Part shown: in pieces, positions 41,401 through 56,400 of the stretch
How positions within the stretch are numbered: the first letter of the stretch is position 1
How the letters are laid out: each line of letters begins with the position of its first letter
Origin: Candidatus Aminicenantota bacterium
GTDB taxonomy: Bacteria; Acidobacteriota; Aminicenantia; Aminicenantales; Aminicenantaceae
Length of the DNA: 64,000 nucleotides
NCBI GenBank assembly: GCA_011772495.1
Contig: WVZL01000010.1
Location: forward strand, 272 to 64,271
Reading direction: 5' to 3'
The notes under the pieces: generated by a model
The model's input: the letters and a program-made list of their open reading frames with translations, nothing else
Database searches by the model: none
What the model was told of the DNA's origin: nothing
Program-made: the position numbers and the translations under genes

Positions 41401-44400
41401 ACTGATTGATATTTTCTTTCGTTTCTGGGTCTGTCACTCGGGGAAGTATCTTTTCAAAGATCTGTTTGGCTGGGTCGTATTTTTTATTCTTGAACAGAGC
41501 GACAGCCAGGTCAAAGTTGAAATGGATTTCCTCAGGGATAATTTGCAAAGCTTTTTCATAGCTCAAAATGGCCTCAGGTAGCTTGTTTTGCTTTTCTAAG
41601 ATACGGCCTTTGAGATTGTAAGCCATTGCGAACCGGATATTTTCTTGGACTGCTTTCTGGATGTGATCAAGAGCTTTTTCATTTTTTCCTTGAATATAAT
41701 AAAGATTGGCCAAGTTATAGTGAGCATTCTCCTTGGAGGGATATTTCTCATCTGCCAGAACTTTTTGGAATTCTTCTTCGGCTTTGTCTATAAATCCCAT
41801 CTCTTGGTAAATCATTCCTAGATTGTTATGGGCTTCGGTAAAGTTAGGATTGATCTGCAGGCATTTCTGGAAGTTTTGTAAGGATTGCCTTAGATTTCCT
41901 TTCATAGAATGAGCGAAACCAAGGGCATTAAAGGCAAGATGATTGCGTGGATTAAGGGAAAGGGATTTATGAAGAAATTTAATGGCTTCATCAGGATTGC
42001 CGTTATCAAGATAATACAATCCTAGGTTGTACTGATAATGCGGATCTTTTTCCCTTTCCATCTCTATTCTTTTCTGGGCAGAAATGCAAAAGACTAAATT
42101 CAAAGCAATGATGAAAAGAAATATTACCCTCAATTTCATGTTCGACCCTCCATTCTCGTTATTCTTCTTAATGTTCTTTGTGTCCTTATTTCCTCTATTT
42201 TACTCATCTTTGAGCTTTCTTGAAAGAAGCTCTTGTAAGGCGACTTTAGGATTTTTATTTTCATACAGGACTTGGTAGACTTTTTCACATATCGGAAGCT
42301 CGACCTTTTCCCGAGCCGCCAGCTGGTGGACAGATAAAGTGGTGGTTACTCCCTCAGCGACCATCTTCATTTCAGACATGATTTTCTCTAGAGCTTTTCC
42401 CTTTCCCAGCTCCACACCAACATGACGATTACGGCTCATCTCACCAGTGCAAGTGAGCACCAGGTCTCCCATACCAGCCAAACCAGCAAAGGTTTGGATC
42501 TCTGCTCCTAGCTTCAATCCTAACCGGGACATCTCGGCTAAGCCCCTGGTGATCAAGGCAGCCATAGAATTATGGCCGAATTCTAAAGAGCTCGAGATAC
42601 CAGCAGCTATGGCGATTACATTTTTCAAGGCTCCGCAAAGCTCGACTCCGATTATATCTTTACTCGCATAAGACCTGAAGTAAAGACTGGAGATGAAATG
42701 CTGAACTTTCCGAGCTAGCGTCAGGTCTTTAGATGCGATAACCACTGCTGTCGGATGCTCTTCGATAACTTCTTTGGCAAAGCTTGGTCCGGAGAGAACA
42801 GCGATTCCTTGATCTGGAGAAAAGACTTCTTCCATGATTTCACTCATTCTCTTAAGGGAATTTTCTTCGATCCCTTTGGTCAAGCTGACAATGATTTGGT
42901 CAGGCTTAATCAAAGGAGCAATATTCTCGTATATTTTACGGCAGAACTTTGAGGGAACAGCTATAAAAACGATCTCAGCCGAGATTAGGGCTCCTTTGAA
43001 TTCATTGAAGAAGGAAACCGTGGGCGGGAACATAATGCCAGGCAAAAAGACTTTATTTTCTCGGTTTTTCTGGGCTTCCTCGAAAATGTCCTGTTCTCTT
43101 ATCCAAAGCTGAGTTTCAATATCCAGGCGCCCTAAATGGACAGTAAAGGCGCTGCCCCAGGTTCCGGCGCCGATAATGCTTGCTTTCATTTTTCTTTTTC
43201 TCCGAATTTTCTTTCTGTCCCTTGAATGAGGCGTTTAATATTTCCGGCGTGCCTGGCTGCGATCAAGATAGAGATAGCCATACTTAGGAAAAGCGTCTCC
43301 TCTCCTTTATGGAAGATCATAATCAGGAAGGGATAAGAAAGTATCGATAAAAGAGAGCCAAGGGAAACATAACGACTGATGGCAATGACGATGATAAAAA
43401 TAGCCAGGCTGATGAGAAATGGTTTGAAGGCCAAGATTATAAAAACACCCACAGTGGTAGCGACCCCTTTTCCTCCCTTGAACTTAAGGTAGGCAGGAAA
43501 ACAATGGCCTAGGACTGCCAGAAAACCAGCTAGGATGGCTATTCTCAGATCAGAAAATAATTGTAGAGCAAGATAGGCTGGAACAGCTCCCTTTAAAATA
43601 TCAACCAGAATAGCTGGTAAAGCCAGTTTCCAGCCTTTAAGCCGGAAAAGGTTGGTGGCTCCTGTGCTGCCGCTGCCGAAGTTGCGAATATCCTTTTTAT
43701 CGGTGATCCAAAAAAAGAGATACCCAGTAGGGATGGTTCCGAGAAAATATGAAAAGAGCAGAAAAAGTATCTTCATTTTAGCTGATGTTCCGAAAGAGCC
43801 TTGTATTCAGCACCTGAAGGTTTCAGGATGCTCTGAAAGAGTGTAATTTTCTTGACAGTCATTTCTCCAAAAACGGATTCCTGATGACTTTCAAGCTCGC
43901 GCATTGTTTCCTGAATGGATGAAGGGAATTTTACCCGGCCCAGGGTCAAATGGGGGTGGAAGTCTCTTTTTTCCTCAGCAAACCCAATTTTTTGAAGTTC
44001 TCTTTCGAGAGTCTGCTGGAGAGAGGTTAAAGCTTCATCGGCCTCAACTCCTGTCCACAAGACCCTTGGATTCTTCTTTTTGGCAGGAAAATAGCCTGTG
44101 CCCGTTATTTTTAAGAAGAAAGGTTGGTAATTCCTGACGACTTTTTCCAGGATGTTTTTGATTTCTGGAACCCTCTCCTTATCGATTTCCCCGAGAAACT
44201 TCAAAGTCAAGTGCATGGCCTCCCGTCTTACCCACCTAATGTTTTGATGTCTTTCCCTCAATTTGTCAATCAAAGCTGAAAGAGCTTCTTTTATTTCTGT
44301 ATCAAGGTCTATGGCAATAAAAGTTCTCATTTATTTTTTATTCCTCTTTTAAGATTTGTGTTTTTTTTGAAGACGTTCCCGCAGCATATCCAGTGCTATC

Positions 44401-47400
44401 TGGCTGGCTTGAAATTTTATTTTTTCTCTGTTTCCAAGGAATCTATTTTTCACTACTTCTATTCCATTTTCCCAGGCCAGAGCTATGTACACAAGACCAA
44501 CAGGCTTCTGCGGCGAGCCGCCGCTCGGTCCAGCTATTCCTGTTATTCCCAGGCCATAATGGGACTCAGCTTTTTCCCTAATTCCTCGGGCCATTGCCTG
44601 AGCCACTTCAGAGCTTACAGCTCCCTGTTGTATTAGGATGGCAGGTTTCACGCCTAAAGCATCGATTTTTGCCTGGTTGCTGTAGGCCACAATCCCTTGA
44701 AGAAAATAATATGAACTTCCTGGAACATTGGTGATACGGTCTCCGAGAAGACCTCCTGTGCAAGATTCGGCCACAGCTAGCGTCTTCTTTTGACTTCGCA
44801 AAAGCCTGCCTACGACTTCTTCTAGCTCTTCTCCATTGCTGGAAAAGACATGGTCCTTGAGCCTCTCCAATATTTTTTTCTCTAGCCTACTCACTCGGTT
44901 TTTGGCCTGAGCCAGACTTTTTTCAGAGCGGGCAGTCAGATGGATTTCTATTTGTCCAGGGCAAGCCAGAGTTGAAATCTGTAAAGAGGAGTCCTCAGGA
45001 TAAAGTTTAGTGATGAAGGTTTCTGTTTGAGATTCGGTCAGAGAAGCGGTTTTGATGACTTTGCGGAACACATGAAAACGGCTGAGTTTTTGAAGTCGAG
45101 GCCAGACAGATTCTTCAAACATGGGTTTGAGTTCATGGGGAGGCCCGGGCAGAAGACCAATGATCTGTTGTTCTTTTTCTAGCCATATGCCCGGAGCTGT
45201 TCCGTTCTTGTTTTTCAAGGCTGCGGCGCCCTCGATAATATAGGCCTGTTTCCTGTTTACGGCGGGCATGGAGAGTCCTCGGCGCTTGAACCTTTCCTCA
45301 ATCTTTTTGAGTATATTTTTATGGAATAAAAGCTTCCTATGAAGGGCCTCAGCAAATGCTTCCCGTGTTCTATCATCCTTGGTGGGACCCAGACCGCCCG
45401 TGGCTATTATGATTTGAGAACGGGATAAGGCTTCGTTTATGGCCCTGAGCAGATTCTCTCTATCATCTCCCACCACCGACTTAAACGAGACCTCCATTCC
45501 CAAGTCGTTCAGGCGCTGAGTGAGATATTGAGAGTTGGTCTCTTGAAAATAGGGAGTGAGAAGCTCTGAGCCAATGGTGAGAATTTCAATTTTAGAGTCC
45601 TTTCTTAGTCTCATCTCAATAATAAATAAATACGGATGACAATAATGGTATAGATTGCAGCCAAAATATCATCCAACATGATTCCCCAGCCTTTTTTCAA
45701 GCTCTCAATTTTTCTTATCGGGTAAGGTTTGATGATATCAAAAAGACGAAAAAGAAAGAAACCGAGGAGAAGCAGAAACCAGGAAGTTGGTAACTGGAAG
45801 AGGACCAGGAGCTGGCCGCAAGCTTCGTCGATGACGATTTTGCGGGGATCTTTTTTTCCAAGCTCTGAAGAGTATTCTGCCGCAACAAAAACTCCTATAA
45901 AAAAAAGACCTAAAAATATGAGAAGGTATACAGGCCAGCTCAAGTTGTGGAGGAAAAACTTGTAGAGAATCACCACTGTCAGGCTGGTTAAAGTCCCCGG
46001 CGCCAAAGGAAAGAAACCGATTCCAAAAAATGTCGCCAGGATCCTCGGTCCAGTTTTCATGGAACTATTCTTCCGTATAAATCATACGCATCGCAGTCAT
46101 TGATTTCAACTTTTTGAATGGTATTTACAACGTTTGATAATTTTTCAGCATAGGGGATAAAAACGACCCCATCAACTTCAGGGGCTTGAAATCTAGTGCG
46201 GCCTACCAGTACCTTGGGGTCTTCTTTCAAGGTGCCCTCGATCAAAACATCCATCTGCTTGTTCAAGTATTTAAGATTATTCTGGTAAGATATGCCAGCT
46301 TGGATGTCCATGACCTTGTTTTTTCTGCTGATTTTTTCTTTTTCCTCTAGCGGATCTCCTGATGGAAAAGAAGAGGTCCCTTCCTCCAAAGAGTAGACAA
46401 AAACCCCCAGATGGTCAAATTTTGCTTCCTGAACAAATTTTTTTAGGTCCTCGAATTCTTTTTTGCCTTCCCCTGGAAAGCCCACAACCAGTGAAGTCCT
46501 TATGACAATGTCAGGCACTCTATTCCTAAGTTTCTGTATAAGCTTCAGTGCTCTCTGGCCATCCATTCCTCTCTTCATCTCTTTAATGATAGCGGGATGA
46601 GAGTGCTGGAAGGGAATATCGAGATAGGGACAGATTTTACCTTCCTTCATCACTTCTATTAAGGAGTCACTGATCTCTTCGGGATAGCCGTAGAGTATCC
46701 GAATCCATTCAATTCCTTTGATTTTTACCAGTTTTCCGAGCAGAAGAGGCAGCCCGTCTTTCAAACCTCTGTCTTTACCGTAATAAGTTGTGTCCTGCGA
46801 GACTAGGTTAATTTCCCTGACTTTCCGGGAAGCCAGATATTGAGCCTCTTTGACGATAGAGGAGGCAGGACGAGAACGGTAGGGCCCTTTTATCAACGGG
46901 ATCGAACAAAATGAGCACTCATGGGAGCAGCCTTCAGAGATTTTTAAGTAGGCCCAACCAGGAGGAGTTGAAAGACGGCGGGGAGAGGTATGACTGTAGA
47001 GGAAGCATTGCTTTGATTTTTTATAAGACTTGCCCTCTACGGCTTGGACAATTTTATCGAAATCATTCACTCCCAGCCAGATGTCTATTTGCGGGAATTT
47101 CTTCTCTAATGAATCCTTGTATCTTTCGATAAAACACCCTGCCGCCACAATTTTCTTCCTTTTATCTTTTTTCTTCAAGCTGACTGCGTTCTGAAGAGCC
47201 TCCAGGGCTTCTTCCTTGGCAGGCTTAATAAAACCACAGGTATTTATAATGATCGTGTCTGCTTCTTCAGGATCGGAAACAAAAACATAACCAGCCTCAT
47301 TCAAGTAGCCCAGCATGACCTCGCTATCGATCAAATTCTTGGCACAACCGTAACTTATAAGAGAGGCTGTTTTCATATTCATAGATTTTAAAGACTAAAG

Positions 47401-50400
47401 AGTAAAAACTCAAATCTCATGAATTGTCAGGGCGAGTAAGAAAAATAGGGGACGGTTCTATTTTTCACCTATGGTAAGGCTTTGGTGTTACAAGGCCTGA
47501 ACTTCTTTTCATCCCCTTGGGCGTCAATTCACAATAAAACCTGATCAGTTGTGTATAGAAAAAATAGAACCGTCCCCATTTTATATCCCCATTTTATAAA
47601 ACTACCTGTAGGGTTTTCTAAAAAAGCAAGGCAGCCTGATAAGAGAATATGAATAAATGATGGAAACCATAATGAGCAGAAGATTTAAACAGGGTGAGTT
47701 TATTAAGGATATATTCGGTAGAGAAGGCGAGGGAAGGGGATGGTCTCTCTGATGTGTTTTATTTTGCAGAGCCAGGAGAGAGTTCGCTCGATACCGAGCC
47801 CGAAGCCTGAATGGGGAGTCGAACCATACTTTCTTAGATCCAGATACCACTTGTAGGCCTCTTTTGGCAGTTGGTGCTCTTTGATTCTCTTTTCGAGGAG
47901 GGACAAGTCGTGAATCCGCTGTCCTCCTCCGATGATCTCGCCGTATCCTTCTGAAGCCAGCATATCCACACACAGAGCCAAATCAGGGCGCTTGGGATCT
48001 GGTTCCATGTAAAAAGCCTTGGCACTGAGGGGAAAATGGGTGATGTTGACTGGCTTGTCGAAAAATTCAGAAATCATCGTCTCATCAGGGGCCCCAAAAT
48101 CATCGCCCCATTCCATCTTAGAGCCTTTCTTCTTGATCTTCTGAAGAGCTTCTTCGTAGGTTAGGCGAGGAAAAGGTTTCTTCACTTTCTCCAGCGGCTT
48201 TGTATCTCTTTCTAGAATATCGAGCTCTTTCTTTCGTTCCTCCAGTACACGTTCGACTATGAAGACGACCAGGTCTTCTCCTAATTTGATAATATCATCC
48301 AGCAAAGCAAAGGCGACTTCAGGCTCCACCATCCAGAATTCGATCAAATGTCTTCTTGTTTTCGATTTTTCGGCTCTGAAGGTCGGACCGAAACAGTAGA
48401 CTTTCCCGAAAGCCGCGGCCGTCGCTTCATTGTACAACTGACCGCTCTGGCTCAAATAGGCTTTCTGGTCAAAGTACTCTGTCTCAAAGAGGGTGGTCGT
48501 TCCTTCACAAGCACTGGGAGTCAGGATGGGTGTATCCATGAGCCGAAAGCCGCGACCGTCGAAAAAATCGCGGATAGCCTTGATGAGCTCGGCTCTGATC
48601 TGGAGGATGGCATGCTGTTTCTGAGAGCGAAGCCAGAGATGGCGGTGCTCCATCAAGAAGGGAACACCATGAGATTTAGGTGTAATCGGGTAATCTTTAG
48701 CAATTTGAATGATTTCTATCTCTTTTATCTCTAATTCATAGCCGCCAGGAGCTCTTTTATCTTCTTTGACCTTTCCTCTTACGATAAGAGATGATTCTTG
48801 AGTCAGTTCGTCAAACTGTTTGAAGAGAGGGCTCTCTTCCTGAGGATTGAAGATCGTTCCCTGGATAATTCCGGTGCCGTCTCTGACCAGAAGAAAGCGA
48901 ATCTTGCCCCCAGATCTTTTGTTAAATAGCCAGCCTCTGAGTTCGATGTCCTGGTCCTGGTATTCAGAAATTTCTTCTATGTAAACCCATTTCATGTCTC
49001 CAAAATTATAAAGAATAGAGCTGCGGTGGTCAATTTAAAAAAGACAAGAGAGACGAGAATAAATTTGACTCTTTTCACTCGAATTGATATTCTTTGGCCA
49101 AATAAGCACAGGAATGGAACGGATGAAATGTCCTGAATGTCACACCGATAATCCTTCTGATTCAAAATATTGTAAAGAATGCTCTGCTCAGCTCACACCG
49201 TCAGCGGATCTCTCTGCCCCAGACACAGAGACTCTAGAAGCCGCTAAAGAGGAATTAACCACTGGCACTACTTTTGCTAGAAGATACCAGATTATTGAAG
49301 AACTGGGCAAAGGGGGCATGGGGAAGGTCTACAAGGCCCATGATACTGAAGTAAGAGAAAAAGTTGCTCTTAAGCTCATAAAACCTGACATCGCTGAAGA
49401 GAAAAAGACGATCGAACGGTTCAGGAATGAGCTGAAATTAGCTCGCAAGATCAGGCATAAGAATGTCTGTCAGATGTATGACCTCAATAAAGAAGAAGGC
49501 GCTTATTTTATCACTATGGAATATGTGCCTGGCGAAGACTTGAAAAACATGATTCGAATGACAGGACAGTTGAGCGTGGGAGCTTCTCTCAACATCTTGA
49601 AGCAGGTCTGTGCTGGCCTGGCTGAAGCTCATAAATTGGGAGTCGTGCACCGGGATCTAAAGCCCCAGAATATCATGATCGATAGAGAAGGGGATGCCCA
49701 CATCATGGATTTTGGGATAGCCCGATCTTTAAAGGGCAAAGGGATAACGGGTTCTGGAGTCATGATCGGAACTCCAGAATACATGTCCCCCGAACAAATC
49801 GAGGGGAAAGAAGTCGATCAGCGTTCGGATATCTATTCTTTAGGGATCATTCTGTATGAAATGCTGACAGCTAAAGTTCCTTTTGAAAGAAATACTCCCT
49901 TTGCTATTGGCCTGAAACACAAGAGCGAGATACCAAAGGATCCTAAGGAGCTTAATTCCCAGATCCCCGATGACCTCAGTCGGGTGATACTGAAGTGTTT
50001 GGACAAAAACGTCGAAAAAAGGTTTCAGACTGCAGGAGAATTGCGCTCAGAATTGACCAGGATTGAACAGGGGATCCCGTCCACAGAACGAATCATTCCC
50101 AGGGGAAAGCCGATCACTTCCAAGGAAATAACAGTCACCGTTAGACTGAAAAAGCTTCTTCTTCCTGCGTTAGTCCTTATAGCTATCGTGATTGCAGCAT
50201 TGATTGTCTGGCAATCTCTGCGTCAAAAGGAACCAGTATCTCCACTGCCCGCACAGCCTTCAATCGCTGTGCTGCCCTTTGTCGATCTAAGTCCTCAGGA
50301 AGACCAAGCTTACTTTTGCGATGGACTGGCCGACGAGCTCATCAACAGACTGTCTAAGATCGAGAACTTAAGAGTTCCTGCTCGGACTTCTGTCTTTTCA

Positions 50401-53400
50401 TTCAAGGGCAAAGAGCTTGACATTCGAGAGATTGGAAAAAACCTGGACGTGGAAACGGTGTTAGAGGGAAGTGTTCGCAAAGCAGGTGATAAACTCCGCA
50501 TAACAGTCCAGTTGGTAAAAGTCGATGATGGCTATCCTCTCTGGTCTGAAAAGTACGACCGCAGCATGGAAGACATCTTTGCTCTACAGGATGAAATATC
50601 CCTGGCGATTGTCGATAATCTTAAGATTGAACTTCTTGGACAAGAGAAGAAAGATTTCATAAAGGGCCATACCCAAAACCTGGAAGCTTATGATTCGTAT
50701 TTGAAGGGCCGGTATTTTTGGAATAAGAGGACAGTGGAAGATATAAAAAAATCAGTCGAGTACTTCCAGCAAGCGATCGAAAAGGATCCGGCCTATGCTT
50801 TAGCCTATGCTGGGCTGGCTGACTCATATATTACACTTGGCGATTGGCAGGGTCTCTCCCCAAAGGAGGCTTTTACAGAGGCCAGGAAGGCAGCTGAGAA
50901 GGCTTTGGAAATAGATGATTTACTTGCTGAGCCCCACAACTCACTGGCTTATGTTAAGTACATCTACGAGTGGGACTGGCCAAGCGCTGAAAGAGGGTTC
51001 AAGCATTCTATTTCATTAAATCCGAACTATGCCACAGCTCACCAGTGGTATGCAGAGTTTTTAACGGTTATGGGGCGGTTCGATGAGGCTTTGGAAGAGA
51101 TCAAGCGAGCTCAGGATCTGGATCCGCTGTCACTCATCATAAACGCTATCGGCGGATGGCCTTATATGTACGGCCGCAACTATGACCAGGCCATCGAACA
51201 TTTCCACAAAACACTCGAGATGAACCCTGACTTCAGGCCAGCCCATTCCTACCTTGGAAGAACCTATCTATGTAAGGGGATGTATGAAGAAGCTTTGAGA
51301 GAGTATGAAATCTTAGACAGCCTCGCCGGGATTGGCCATGTTTATGCAAAGATGGGTAAGATAAAAGAAGCAAAACAGGTGCTGAATGAATTGAGGGAAC
51401 GATCAGAATATACACCTGTGCGGTTGTCTAGTTTCGCGTTTATTTATTTTGCTCTTGGAGACAATGACAAGGGATTTGAATGGCTCGAAAAGGCCTACGA
51501 GGAACGCGGCTATGGAATGACTAGATTAAAAGTGAATCCAGAATTCGACAGTGCCCGCTCAGACCCGAGATTCAAGGCGTTGCTGAAAAAAATGAATCTT
51601 GATTAATTATCAGCAACACATTCTCCCGTTAAAAATCTGTTGAACAGCTTCGCATAGAACACAAGTTGAGATTTAATGAGCAACTACGGGTAAAAAGCCA
51701 TCCAGGATTAGGAAATGATTTCTTAAAAATAAGAAAATGGAGCTAACTCATGGGAAATATTAAAGCCATCATGTTCTTTTTCACAATCATATCAACAGGA
51801 TTTTTCCTTTTTTCTTTGACAATAGGCCAAACAAGTCGTAAACCTGCAGAAGGGATCCAGGGAATGGTGAGCTCTTCCCATCCTATTGCTACCAGAGCTG
51901 GTCTTGACATTCTAAAGAAAGAAGGGAATGCCTTTGACGCAGCCGTAGCTGTGGCGGCAGTCCTGAATGTCGTGGAACCAATGATGTCAGGGATAGGTGG
52001 ATACGGGACGATCTTGATTTATGATGCTCAAAAATCAGAAATACGGTTCCTTGATTCCAGCGGAAAAATTCCTGGGGCAGTCGATTCTGATGTTTTCCGG
52101 AAGCCCGATCCCAATTACCTTGAAAACCGGCGCGGTCCGAAAGCTGTTTCCACACCTGGCAATGTGAATGCCTGGGAAGCCATGTCTAAAACATACGGAG
52201 TATTGGAATGGTCGACTCTTTTTCAAAAAGCAATAAAAGTCGCTGAAGAAGGCTATATAATAAATGGAAGAACAGTCAGGATGATTCAGTCAGCGTTTAA
52301 AACGTTTCCTGAGCATGCTAAAAGTATTTATGGGAATAAGGGAAGGCCATTAAAGAAGGGAGAAAGACTGGTTCAAAAAGACCTGGCAAAATCCTTAAAG
52401 ATTGTAGCTCGAGAAGGAGCCAAAGCGATCTATGGAGGGAGCCTCGGGAAGGCCATCATTACTGAAATGCGTCAAACAGGAGGTTTCCTCTCTCTGGAAG
52501 ACTTAATCAACGATAAAGCTGAATGGTGGGAACCCATTCATATCGTCTATAGAGATTGTGAAGTTTACACAGCCTCTCCTCCCAGTACAGCTTTTCCTTC
52601 TCTTATAAGGCTTGGTTTGATGACCCAGTTTGAGGTTTCAAGAATGGGCCACAACAGCCTGGAGGCTCTCCACAGGTTTATTGAAGTCACAAAGCATGCC
52701 TTTTGGTGTCGGCTGCAATATGCTGGAGACCCTGAAGTCAATCCTCCTCCTCTTGATCATTTACTCTCTGAGAAATACTGGGAAGAACAAGCGAGAAGTA
52801 TTGATTTGGAGAAAGCCAGGCCTTTTGCCTATCCAGGCTCAAATGAGGAACACACACAGCACACTACTCATTTTGTTGTGGCGGATTCAGGGGGCAATAT
52901 TGTAAGTGCCACCCAAACTCTTGGGAATTCCTTCGGGAGCCGCATAATGCCCAAAGGAACAGGAATCTGGCTCAATAATTCTCTGGCTTACTGTACTTTC
53001 GAGCCCAAGGGAAACCCGATGGATGCTCATGCAGGAAGGAGAAAACTATCTGGAGACTGCCCCACGATAATTATCAGGGACGGGAAGCCCTGGGCTGCTC
53101 TCGGAACTCCGGGCGGGCATACCATCGGCCAAACAGTCCCTCAGATGGTCATGAATATGATTGATTTTGGCCTGAATATTCAAGAAGCTCTGGCTGCACC
53201 AAGAGTCAGTTTTATAGAGCCAGACACTATTGCCGTTGAAGAAGACATACCTGAAAACGTCAGGAATATGCTTATCAAAATGGGTCATAAAATTCGAGTG
53301 ATCAGAAAACCCGGCGGTCTGGGCAACGCCCATGGCCTTACCATTGAGTATGGCGAGGATGGAAAACCGATTCGATTTATCGGAGGGTCTGATCCCCGCG

Positions 53401-56400
53401 GCAGCGGCTTAGCTCAGGGTTACTGATTCGATGATGGAGACCATTTGGCTTTTCCTCATAGCTAGATTTTTTTTGCCTGAAATACTGAAACCTAGGCAAG
53501 AGGAAGGTTAAATCTCTTTTCTCTCTTTGACTTGTTATTGAAAATCTGAACAAAAACAGTTATTTTCTCTTCTCTTGGATAAATGACTGAGGCCAAACCC
53601 TTCACGCCCGTAAAACTTATCTGTGGCCTTATTTCATCTGAAGAGCGCTTCTTCGAGAAGGCAGAGACCCGACTCGTTGAACTCTACGGGCAGGTTGATC
53701 ATCGCAGTCCTCTCTTTGATTTCAACTGGACTGATTACTATGAAAAACAGATGGGAAAGGGTCTAAAGAGGAAATTCTTGAGTTTTGAAAAGCTCATCTT
53801 GCCTGAAGAATTAAGTGAGATCAAGACAAGAACGAATGAACTGGAAGAGGAGATCAGGAGTGAATTCAAGGAAAACCTACGAGTCGTCAACCTTGACCCA
53901 GGCTACATCACTGCTTCAGCCTTGGTCATGGCGACAGCTAAAGATTTTGCCCACCGCATTCCTCTCCAGCAGGGGATTTATGCCCATCTTGAACTCCTGT
54001 TCTGCAAGAAAGAGATCAAGCTGTTAGATTGGACTTATCCTGATTTCAAAAGCTCAGGGTACCAGAGATTTTTCAGAGGAATCAGAGAAGTCTATCTCGA
54101 ACAACTCAAGACTCAAAGAAGCTAGATACATTTTATTCTTTAATCTTTATTGTCTTTTTTCTCGTTTCTCTCCCATAGTCTTGAAGAGAAGGTTCTTGGT
54201 CGAGTAGCGCTTCAGCAGCAGAAATGGCTCGGAGAAGCTTGGCATCGAGAGGATCAAGGATAGCTGCATCCAATCCGTTAAGAAAGGCAATGCTGAGGAA
54301 AATTCTGTTAACCAGCCTGCGCTGAGGAAAGCCAAAAGATATGTTGCTCAACCCGGCTATTGTTTTCACGTCAGGCATTTTTTCTTTAATTCTGCGCAGG
54401 GATTCTAGAAAAAGAGGAGCAGCATCTGGTTCGATGCTTACAGGATGGGCCAGAGGGTCGATGAAAATATCATCGGTATCTAGGCCTTCTTTCACGAGAA
54501 GGTCAACCAGTCGATTGGCTATAGAGAGCGCATATTCCGGGCTTCTAGGCAAACCTTTTTCATCCAGGCAGAGGACTATGACTGAGGGCTTGTGTTCCTT
54601 GATCAGGGGAAGCAAGCTCTTGATCTTCTCTTTCTCGCCGCTCAAGGAATTCAGAAGCGCTTTTCCTCGATGTGCCTTTAATCCTTCTTCCATAGCTTTA
54701 GGATTGGGAGTATCAATGGCAAGGGGGACACTCAGTTTTTCTTGAAGGAGAGGGATAATCCATTCTAAGGCTTCAGGTTCTTTATCCAGCAGAGCTGCTG
54801 CGTTCACGTCGATGAAGCTGGCCCCAGCTTGTTCTTGCTTAAGAGCCTCTTTCTGGAGATAATTTTCATCTTTATTTTCCATAGCCTGAAGCACAGGCTT
54901 TCGGCTTGAGTTTAATCTTTCACCGATAATGATCATCAGACTAAGCTAATATTAACCTGAATCGTCAAACGAGACCCGCTTACAATTTCTCTACTGTTTC
55001 CTAAAAGAGTAGCATGGATTTATTGGTGAAGGGAAGTTTTTTTCGAGAATAGTCTCAATAGATGGATGTTTATTCCTCGTCTATGTCGAGGGCGGAGATT
55101 TGGCGTAAGTTTTCCACGATTTCAGGCAGCTCCTTCAGGACAGTATCAACGTCTTCCTCGGTGTTGAATCGTCCCAGAGACATCCTGATGGAGGAACGAG
55201 CGATTTCAGGCTTTAATCCGATCGCCTGGAGAACATGGGAAGCTTCCTCAGAATCCTCGCTGCAAGCAGAGCCGGTGGAAACAAAAATTTCTTTGGTGGC
55301 CAAAGCCAGAAGGATGGCCTCTGCTTCCAACCCAAAATAGGAGAAATTCAGGGTTCCCTTAATCCTGTTCTCCGGATGGCCGTTGAATTTCACCTTCGGT
55401 ATCTTTTCCTCGATACCTTTCTTCAATTTATCGGACAGTTTTTGGATTCTAGCCTTGTCTTTTTTACCCTCTTCTCCGATTAATCTGACTGCTTCGCCCA
55501 AGCCCACGATGCCAGAAGTATTCTCAGTGCCAGCCCGCATGAGTCTTTCCTGATGACCTCCATGAATGAAAGGCATGATATGGGTGCCGCGGCGGATGTA
55601 CAGGGCACCTACACCCTTGGGACCATAAATCTTATGAGCAGAAATAGACAAAAGGTCTACTCCCAAGTCGTCGACCTTGAAGTCAATTTTACCGAAGGAT
55701 TGGACAGCATCGGTATGGAAGAGAATTCCCTTTTCTTTGGTAATTTTGCTGATCTCTTTGAGGGGCTGGATGGTTCCTATTTCGTTATTGGCATGCATGA
55801 CAGAAACCAGAGCTGTTTTAGGGGTTATGGAATCCCGAAGATGATCGAGGTCGATTGTTCCATACTGGTCCACTGGGAGATAGGTAACTTTAATTCCTTT
55901 TTTTTCGAGATAATTGCCAGTTTCCAGTACAGCCGGATGTTCGATGGCAGAGGTGATGAGCTCGTTTTTTTCAGGGAATGCATCCAGGACTCCGATGATG
56001 GCGAAATTGTCGGCTTCTGTGCCCGAGCCAGTAAAAACAATTTCTGGTTTTTTGGCACCCAAACCTTTGGCGACTGTTTCTCGGGCTTCATTGATGATCT
56101 CTTTGACTTTTCTCCCGATAGGATAAAGAGAGGAGGGGTTCCCGAAGTGTTCTCTGAGGAACTGAGACATTATCTCGCCGACCCGAGGATCCAAGGGAGT
56201 CGTCGCGTTATTATCAAGATAAATCATGTCTTATCCTTTCCTTATGTTCCTCTACTGATTCTATTCATCCAAGGGGTTCATGACCAATCCCGACTTCAGC
56301 TTGGGAAAGAAATCAGTGGATTTTTGGGGCATAATCTCTCCCTTTTCTACAACTTCTCTAATTTGAGGGAGGAGAGTCGGTCTCAAGAGGAAAATCATCT